Of a DNA stretch of 64,000 nt, positions 59,301 through 64,000 are shown in pieces. Position numbers and translations under genes: made by a program. This stretch comes from Topomyia yanbarensis. Lineage: Eukaryota; Arthropoda; Insecta; Diptera; Culicidae. The notes under the pieces were generated by a model that made no database searches, was not told the DNA's origin, and saw only the letters and a program-made list of their open reading frames with translations. Within the stretch, counting starts at the first letter, position 1. Each line of letters starts with the position of its first letter. The stretch is taken from the NCBI RefSeq assembly GCF_030247195.1, contig NC_080672.1, positions 250,719,556 through 250,783,555 on the forward strand, written 5' to 3'.

Positions 59301-59975
59301 TACATTGAACAGAATCGGTGTGGGTTTGGAATTTTTAAACTGGTTTGATTATATTTCCAACATTTGCTACAACCTTGCCGTGAATTCTTTTAGCAGTGCC
59401 AACCCGAGACGGAAATAAACTCTTACAAAGTAAAAACCATCATCAAATATGGAGAAGATAATTCCATTCCAGTCCTTCCATCGTCGTCGGTGCACTTCTA
59501 CAACACTTGGAATAATTTAAAAACTACAAATGAAAAATACAAATATTTGAAGGTATAAAAACTGGATAATTTATCTAGGTAGTTCGACTAAATCGATGTG
59601 TTTTATCACTAAACAGAGTCTTCAAGATGTTCCATTGGACAAGTTGCTCGGAGCGGAATTGTCCCCCGAAATGCTTACCGAAGTTCTCTATGTGCTAGAG
59701 CGGTTCTGTACTGAAGAGAATTACTCCCCACTGCGAATTCTTGCAAAAGTTACGAAACACCGCGGAATTGATCTTCTTGTGATGATGCTTACCGACAAGG
59801 ACAGATGCTGTAAGTAGAATTTTGAACCAAGTGTAAGTTGAACTAACATCAATGTATATTTATTTTTATGTCAGGTCTGAGACAGCTGGTGCATCTCATG
59901 GATACTCTGGAAGAAGATAGCAGCGCATTAAGAGAAGTGAAGAAGATCTTGAACTGTTGGGGTTTTTCTGTGTGA
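50251..59975 (+). CDS. spag: RPAP3 / spaghetti, HSP90 co-chaperone of R2TP, six exons
   Basis: RPAP3 is the TPR subunit of the R2TP complex (with PIH1D1 and RUVBL1/2), linking HSP90/HSP70 to assembly of RNA polymerases, snoRNPs and PIKKs in the cytoplasm. Exons are 50251-50382, 57027-57995, 58055-58477, 59394-59552, 59617-59809 and 59875-59975. They total 1977 nt, 658 aa plus stop, with GT-AG borders and consistent phases. Residues 1-60 form an N-terminal helix with LRGLYEWEHEMKQKE and the PPVR motif seen in RPAP3 proteins. The first TPR block is about 80-193, a charged helix about 195-213, the second TPR block about 214-320. A Ser-rich disordered linker follows (about 370-520), then the RPAP3 C-terminal domain (about 540-655, VHFYNTWNNLK to NCWGFSV). 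The second TPR block keeps K/N residues of a carboxylate clamp (KFKQQGN, HHN). The length is close to human RPAP3 and longer than fly Spag. Confidence 0.92.
50760..52720. repeat. Inverted array of degenerate 155-160-bp tandem repeats
   Basis: A landmark GTTTTACCCCAATTCTTC-like motif recurs on the + strand at about 51,080, 51,240, 51,390, 51,553, 51,708 and 51,862. Its inverse (GAATTGGGGTAAAACGGGT-like) recurs at about 51,955, 52,070, 52,228, 52,388 and 52,530, with a weaker one at 52,666. Each unit also has TTTATGTGAAAAAGTC and TTCGGAAAGAGG blocks, likewise inverted. The orientation switches at about 51,900. It lies wholly in RPAP3 intron 1. Confidence 0.75.
52800..53695 (-). pseudogene. LINE reverse transcriptase remnant
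   Basis: The minus-strand frame 53,693-53,433 contains MIELVNRDLANIELWAKRTQ and QKTQANIFWN, resembling the late fingers/palm segment of LINE RTs (N-x-DL-x-x-I-x-x-WA ... K-x-Q-A). A lower frame (53,239-52,775) has GITLSQYVIPYWD and YGALYDKC, like the thumb region. Several breaks separate them and the active site is not seen. The similarity is weak; the call rests on motif spacing. Confidence 0.4.
54133..55990 (+). repeat. Dispersed repeat, copy B, interrupted by a hAT-like element
   Basis: 54,133-54,523 and 55,785-55,990 match 1320-1850 in order and orientation. This copy has about 60 extra bases near 54,205-54,262 compared with copy A. The interruption is the element at 54,524-55,784. Confidence 0.8.
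54524..55784. mobile_element. 1.26-kb hAT-like element, perfect 8-bp TSD
   Basis: Starts TAGGGTTCGCAGTACCG, ends with the inverse of TAGGGTTGTGGTACCGG, and is flanked by CACGCACA at 54,516-54,523 and 55,785-55,792. The uninterrupted copy A of the host repeat shows a single CACGCACA at the corresponding point, confirming the insertion. Subterminal GGTACCGGTA motifs are clustered at both ends. No transposase frame is recognised inside (the open frame 54,807-55,046 has no domain), so it is non-autonomous or decayed. Confidence 0.9.
56104..56414. mobile_element. TA-flanked MITE, GGGTGAAGTGCC family, copy 2
   Basis: A 311-bp element, inverse orientation relative to 43,062-43,380, with long near-identical stretches (for example GCAGTGTCTGCCATCTTTGT). 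TA on both sides. In RPAP3 intron 1. Confidence 0.8.
56764..56936. mobile_element. Palindromic MITE, second copy of the 38,557 family
   Basis: TCCCAGTCAAATCATTC and the inverse of TCCCAGTTAAACCCATTC bound 173 bp that fold on themselves through CCGAAACCGATTGAGTCGG. It ends only 90 bases before RPAP3 exon 2. Confidence 0.6.
57027..57995 (+). CDS. spag: RPAP3 exon 2 (both TPR blocks)
   Basis: Opens after CATTTCATTGTAG with EKLRPPVRSLVAE in frame ahead of the internal Met at 57,066, so that Met is not the start. It encodes residues 45-367, with TPR helices such as YVKRALCYFNLGRYEECITD and HHNRGLCYFNLKHYDKSLED. Ends AAG before GTACTT; the next intron is 59 nt. Confidence 0.93.
58055..58477 (+). 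CDS. spag: RPAP3 exon 3 (Ser-rich linker)
   Basis: Residues 368-508, beginning KPLKRIFISEEN. Low complexity, rich in Ser, Pro and Glu (FFSSSSNKLKKYFSPPITPS). Ends AAC before GTAAGT. Confidence 0.88.
59394..59552 (+). CDS. spag: RPAP3 exon 4
   Basis: Residues 509-561, QCQPETEINSYKVKTIIKYG onward to SSVHFYNTWNNLKTTNEKYK. The acceptor is TTTTAGCAG, a tandem NAGNAG, so the first Gln may be optional. Donor GTATAA, phase 0. Confidence 0.85.
59617..59809 (+). CDS. spag: RPAP3 exon 5
   Basis: SLQDVPLDKLLGAELSPEML onward through LERFCTEENYSPLRILAKV to DKDRC, the helical RPAP3 C-terminal domain. Ends T before GTAAGT, phase 1. The codon is completed by GT of exon 6. Confidence 0.9.
59875..59975 (+). 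CDS. spag: RPAP3 exon 6 (stop codon)
   Basis: CLRQLVHLMDTLEEDSSALR then EVKKILNCWGFSV and TGA at 59,973-59,975. The acceptor is TTTTTATGTCAG. Confidence 0.88.
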
Positions 59976-60063
59976 TTGCGTAAGTTAGATATTTCAGCTC
60001 TATTTCTTTTCATTGAATTGTATCAGAAATAGGTGTAATTGCGGCTGAGTATGCATCAAATCG

Positions 60064-60069
60064 AATAAA
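60064..60069 (+). terminator. Candidate poly(A) signal of RPAP3
   Basis: AATAAA in CGAATAAAATGCG, 89 bases after the stop codon. A short 3' UTR is therefore likely. Confidence 0.6.
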
Positions 60070-60099
60070 ATGCGTTGAATTAGATTGTTGAAAGCTTCA

Positions 60100-61650
60100 T
60101 CTTCGTCTAAAACGGAGAACCCTCATACAAGGACGCCAATAGATGCTCGTTAAAATACCGGTTATAACGGTTTGAGCGCATCGTCACCCCGAACGATGCA
60201 GCCAGCAGAAGAGTTGTCCATGATATTCTATGATTCAAAAGTCGTGTCAAATACTCGAACGTAGGTGATGCTTGTTTTTAGAAATAGCTTTGCAAAGGAT
60301 TGGTTCGATCTCCTTCCGTTCACAGCCATCCATCACTGTAGATTGTACAAGTTTGGCGATTTAAGCATCTTATGTCCGAGCGGCCTAAGGATTTTTTTTT
60401 AGAGATTCAGAAACTCAAACAAGTTTTCTATAGTACGTTCCTCTATTAATCCTGGGGTCAAGCCTTTACACTACAGCGGCAAAGAGAAAAATAAATCTTT
60501 TAGCTTTGATTTTGCACGATTAACGACTCACTGTGGAACTGTACAAGATTTCGCTGGGTCTGTGGCCTTCGACTGGCATGGTCCATTCTCATTGGTTCGG
60601 AAGTCTTCTTGGCTGGTTATGTGCTCCTACTTGAAAGTTGATCAATTCGCTTGGGTGGGGATATATGGATCCTGCCAGTTGTCGACTCTTTTGACCTTCG
60701 GTATGAAGCTAGTTGAGGAAAGGAGTGCAGGAATGGCACCTAAGAGATAGTGAATTATTCAAGACTTGTTTTTATGATTATTTAACTTGACCAAGCACAC
60801 CGACTCTCATAAATGGTAAGCAGCACTTTCGGGTCGATGTGGTCTGCTCAAGTCGAACCAGGCGGACACTCGGTTCGAGCAACCTTATGGGGAATAGTGG
60901 ATGAATATTTCTTATGTCCTTTATGCGCAGAGATTCGTTTTGTGAAACCTTAAAATACCTTCACTCGTCTTGCTACTCAGCATAATGACAATAGATTTTT
61001 TTGAGGATCTGCTTTGTCCATAATGTAATGAATACGTATATTGACTAGAACAAGGATAATTGAATTCTGTTATAACTATAAGATAGAGATGAAACAGGAC
61101 CGTTTTAGGAAAAAGTATTCGCGAGTAAGGACTAATACTGCTAGTATGTTTACCATATCAATTAATATTCGATTGATCCGCTTCGAACCTAGGAGACAAT
61201 AAGGAGATTAGGAAGAGACAGAATCGGATTCAGGGCGAAGTTTGACAGTATGGCATAGACCCCAAGGCAATAGTAGGACGATTCTCCATAGGATTACACA
61301 GTTTAGATGATACTTGTGCCGAATAGAAGGTATGTATGAATGTAAGTTCGTATGTAGGTCTGTATGTATGGATGTATTGAGCAACATGGAAGGACAGCCT
61401 CTGAGACGCCAAAACGCTCACGAGAAGCCGGTCGCGCGGTCATAGGTGCGACCATAAAGCACTGCACACACTATTAAGTGCAACGGTGAGACGGTAGGTA
61501 AATAACAACGACTGGCTGTTTTCACCATTTAATACTGATGCCACATAGACTCGTGGGAGGACGCGGGGTTCTAATAAAAGTCCATGTTTGTTTACGAGAG
61601 GAAGGGGTTTTTCTGGAAAAAGTTTCTGATTTTTAGCACTTCTCGTGTTA
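60100..61650. other. Intergenic, nothing recognised
   Basis: No exon or RNA gene recognised. A CCGGTCGCGCGGTCAT string at about 61,428 recalls CCGGTCGCGCGATCAT at 1270, suggesting another fragment of a common repeat. Confidence 0.45.
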
Positions 61651-61653
61651 CTA

Positions 61654-61956
61654 CAGTGAAGACCCGTTTGTATCAGCCCATTATTGGTGAATTTTAGGCT
61701 GACAAAACGGGGACATTGATAAAATCGGGACAAATAGTTTTCTTTCTTGTTAAGAAACCGAAGCTCTTGAAATATTCTTTTTTAAGTCCCTAGATATAGC
61801 CTCATAACCATTTCTGATTATTTGGTTTAAATTTCCCTTAAGGGGGTCTGACAGTGCATCGTCTGCTAGAGCTCATCAAACTACCAATTATCATTTTTCA
61901 AATGAGGCTGGCTGACAAAATCCGGTCAAATAGCTGATAAAGTCGGGTCTTCACTG
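61654..61956. mobile_element. TA-flanked MITE, CAGTGAAGACCC family, copy 2
   Basis: A 303-bp element with ends CAGTGAAGACCCG and its exact inverse, between TA dinucleotides. Each end continues with TATCAGCC or TTATCAGC. It matches 30,448-30,854 internally. Confidence 0.85.
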
Positions 61957-62098
61957 TAGCCATAAATGGGACAGACGCGTGTTCAACATACTAACCTATT
62001 CGACTAGAAGTATTTATACAGACACTTCGAAACTACTACACTATTGATCTACCTATTATTTAGGCGACTATTTAATGCAGAACCCCGTGATTTGTTTG

Positions 62099-62475
62099 CA
62101 TGAGCATGAGCATGATGACCATACAATTCGTAGTTGCTACTCCGTGATTGACAAGAGCTGGCGAAATTGCACAAGGAATCAACGAATGGAGCCTGGGAGT
62201 AGCTTTCCATCCTCAATGTGCACGTTTCGAGAGCTCAAATTTTTGATGTGTCAATAACGGCGCCGGCCACGTCCTTACAGTCATCGGGAAAGGAAGGAAA
62301 TGTTAGTGTGGCAACCGTTATTATGGAGACCGTGTATACCTCTGCATCTCCACGGTTGTCACGGGAAGGAGTTATTGTTAGTGGGAGGGGATGGGTTACA
62401 TAAATCAGGAATCACCTTGATAAGTGATGTAATCTATGCAACTTGTAGAAGTTTTATCATGTGTTTATTGCTCTG
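62099..62475 (+). repeat. Direct duplication, copy 1
   Basis: The segment from GAGCATGATGACC through ATCATGTGTTTATTGCTC is repeated at 62,836-63,213, offset 737-740 bases, with roughly one mismatch per ten bases. The left border contains GAGCAT repeats. Confidence 0.8.
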
Positions 62476-62835
62476 GGCAGCCGGCTGCCGAGAAATTTTA
62501 ACAAATTTATCGTTTGTAGTATTAATATGAAAAAAATACTCGGTGCTTGAAATAAACAACTTAAACTCCGGATAGCCGATTATCGGGAGTGTTGCATTAA
62601 ATCGAACAAATATATTTGAAACGCAAGGTGCACAGTTTTTTCGTTTTTTCTTTATTTCGACAACCCTAAAACCATGAAATGATACGTAATTGAATGTTAG
62701 TATAAAAATTAAATAATTTAAAAAGTTACGAATATGCTTTTTATATGAATAAAATGCCGTTTCTTCAACAACAACTATCCGCGCGCGATGTTATGCTATC
62801 TCTCGACTAATTGCATTGGGCATTGGGGACATGAG

Positions 62836-63213
62836 CATGAGCATGAGCATGATGACCGCACAATTCGTAGTTGCTACTCCGTGATTGGCCAGAACAGGCG
62901 AAATTGCACAGTGAATCAACGAATGGAGCCTGGGAGTAGCTATCCATCCTCAATGTGCGCTTTTCGAGAGTTCTATACTTTGAAATGCCAATAACAGCGC
63001 CGGCCACGTCCTTACAGTCATCGGGGAAGGAAAGGAATGTTAGTGTAACAAACGTTGTTATGGAGACCGTGTATACCTCTGCATCTCCACGTTTGTCACG
63101 GGAAGGAGTTTTTGTTAGTGGGATGGGGTAAAAAGTTGCATAAATTTGGATTCACCTTGATAAGTGATACAATCTATGCAACTCTCAGAAGTATTATCAT
63201 GTGTTTATTGCTC
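62836..63213 (+). repeat. Direct duplication, copy 2, flanked by a 23-bp direct repeat
   Basis: Second copy of 62,099-62,475. It is bracketed by an identical 23-base sequence at 62,809-62,831 and 63,214-63,236 (beginning AATTGCATTGGGCATT). The small open frames over it are chance. Confidence 0.8.
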
Positions 63214-63517
63214 AATTGCATTGGGCATTGGGGACAATAAACAAACTGAGGCGATAACAGCAGTATCGATAACATTCGCGTCGTGAAAATAGAAGTATCC
63301 CGAGTGCTTTCAAGTATATATCCACCAAGCTTTGCATGACGAACAGACCAGCGATCTCAAGAACGAGTCGTTTGCTACTATGTCAACTACATACTCCTAC
63401 ATAATAGTTGCTAATACGCGTAATTATTCCCCTCCATAAGCTATAACTCAATTCATAAAAAACAATACTATTCACGATAACGCATACGAAGAGCCGTAAT
63501 AAATAATAAAATAGATA

Positions 63518-63789
63518 TCGGGTAAAGAGGCCCAAGATGGGTGCACTATTAGGGAAGATGCCGCAGCATCTCACCAACTACGCGGCCCACAATCAAAGGA
63601 ACGCGCACAAACTGCTATCAACATCCCTGCCACGCGTCAAAGAACCAATATAATAACAAATATCGTGAATCAAATGCTCCAACCATCGCACCGCCATTTG
63701 AGCCATTGAGCCGAACAAGGACGGCATACGCCGCTCCAACAAACTGCCAACAACAGAAACAGGGCAAAAATAGGTTCATTGCCCTTGTA
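63518..63789. mobile_element. GGGTGAAGTGCC MITE family, diverged copy
   Basis: Begins GGGTAAAGAGGCCCA and runs through GCATCTCACCAACTACGCGG and CACAATCAAAGGAACGCGCA (compare CACAATCAATGGAATGCGAA type text in 43,062-43,380) to CATTGCCCTTGTA. More GC-rich than its relatives. Confidence 0.6.
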
Positions 63790-64000
63790 GGAAAATGTAG
63801 GAAAGCGTTAAAATGAAAACTTATACATTCACCCGCAGTTTTTCCAATATAATACAAGTACTAAGTCTCGATGATCCGCTAGTCCTGCTGTTCGCGAGCT
63901 AAAATTTCTTTTCCCTTGCACTCAGAAACAAAAATCAGCCTGGGGACGACGTATTGAATCAATCTTATATATAGTGATACAGATCACTCTAAAGGTAAAA

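Overview
The window looks like nuclear DNA of a dipteran, most likely a culicine mosquito (Aedes/Culex type). The reasons are AT-rich non-coding DNA, gene introns that are either about 57-65 nt or many kilobases long, and a very dense load of TIR-type MITEs, LINE fragments and microsatellites. No CRISPR array, operon, rRNA or tRNA gene was recognised, and all gene calls rest on splice reconstruction by eye.

Two host genes lie on the + strand. (1) 12,011-35,713 is a complete nine-exon orthologue of hnRNP K (Drosophila HnRNP-K/bancal): three KH domains and a glycine/RGG-rich linker, 435 aa, with a 16.5 kb intron splitting KH2. (2) 50,251-59,975 is a complete six-exon orthologue of the HSP90 co-chaperone RPAP3 (Drosophila spaghetti): an N-terminal helix, two TPR blocks and the RPAP3 C-terminal domain, 658 aa. 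Its first coding exon lies 6.6 kb upstream of the rest. The two genes are unrelated in function (RNA binding versus R2TP/HSP90 assembly) and only share the neighbourhood.

Between them (about 43.86-48.57 kb) is a decayed DNA transposon that I assign to the ISL2EU group. It has a + strand THAP/HTH/DDE transposase gene with remains of three THAP domains and all three DDE acidic residues. A convergent - strand gene encodes a SWIM zinc finger and a YqaJ-type nuclease domain. The transposase is broken by a perfect 82-bp inverted duplication.

Region by region: 1-9.5 kb is a MITE graveyard (hAT-like with 8-bp TSDs, piggyBac-like with TTAA, a TAA-flanked element). 9.5-10.6 kb is a gag-only LINE remnant. 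12-36.6 kb is the hnRNP K gene, with its introns holding more MITEs, a second gag-only LINE, a 263-bp pure AT microsatellite and an 11-bp minisatellite. 36.9-43.6 kb is repeats, including a LINE RNase H fragment and nested hAT/TA elements. 43.8-49.2 kb is the ISL2EU element and its surroundings. 50.2-60.1 kb is RPAP3/spag, whose first intron holds a degenerate 155-160-bp tandem array that inverts its own orientation, a LINE RT remnant, and a dispersed repeat interrupted by a 1.26 kb hAT-like element with a perfect 8-bp TSD. 60-64 kb is repeats and MITEs with no recognised gene.
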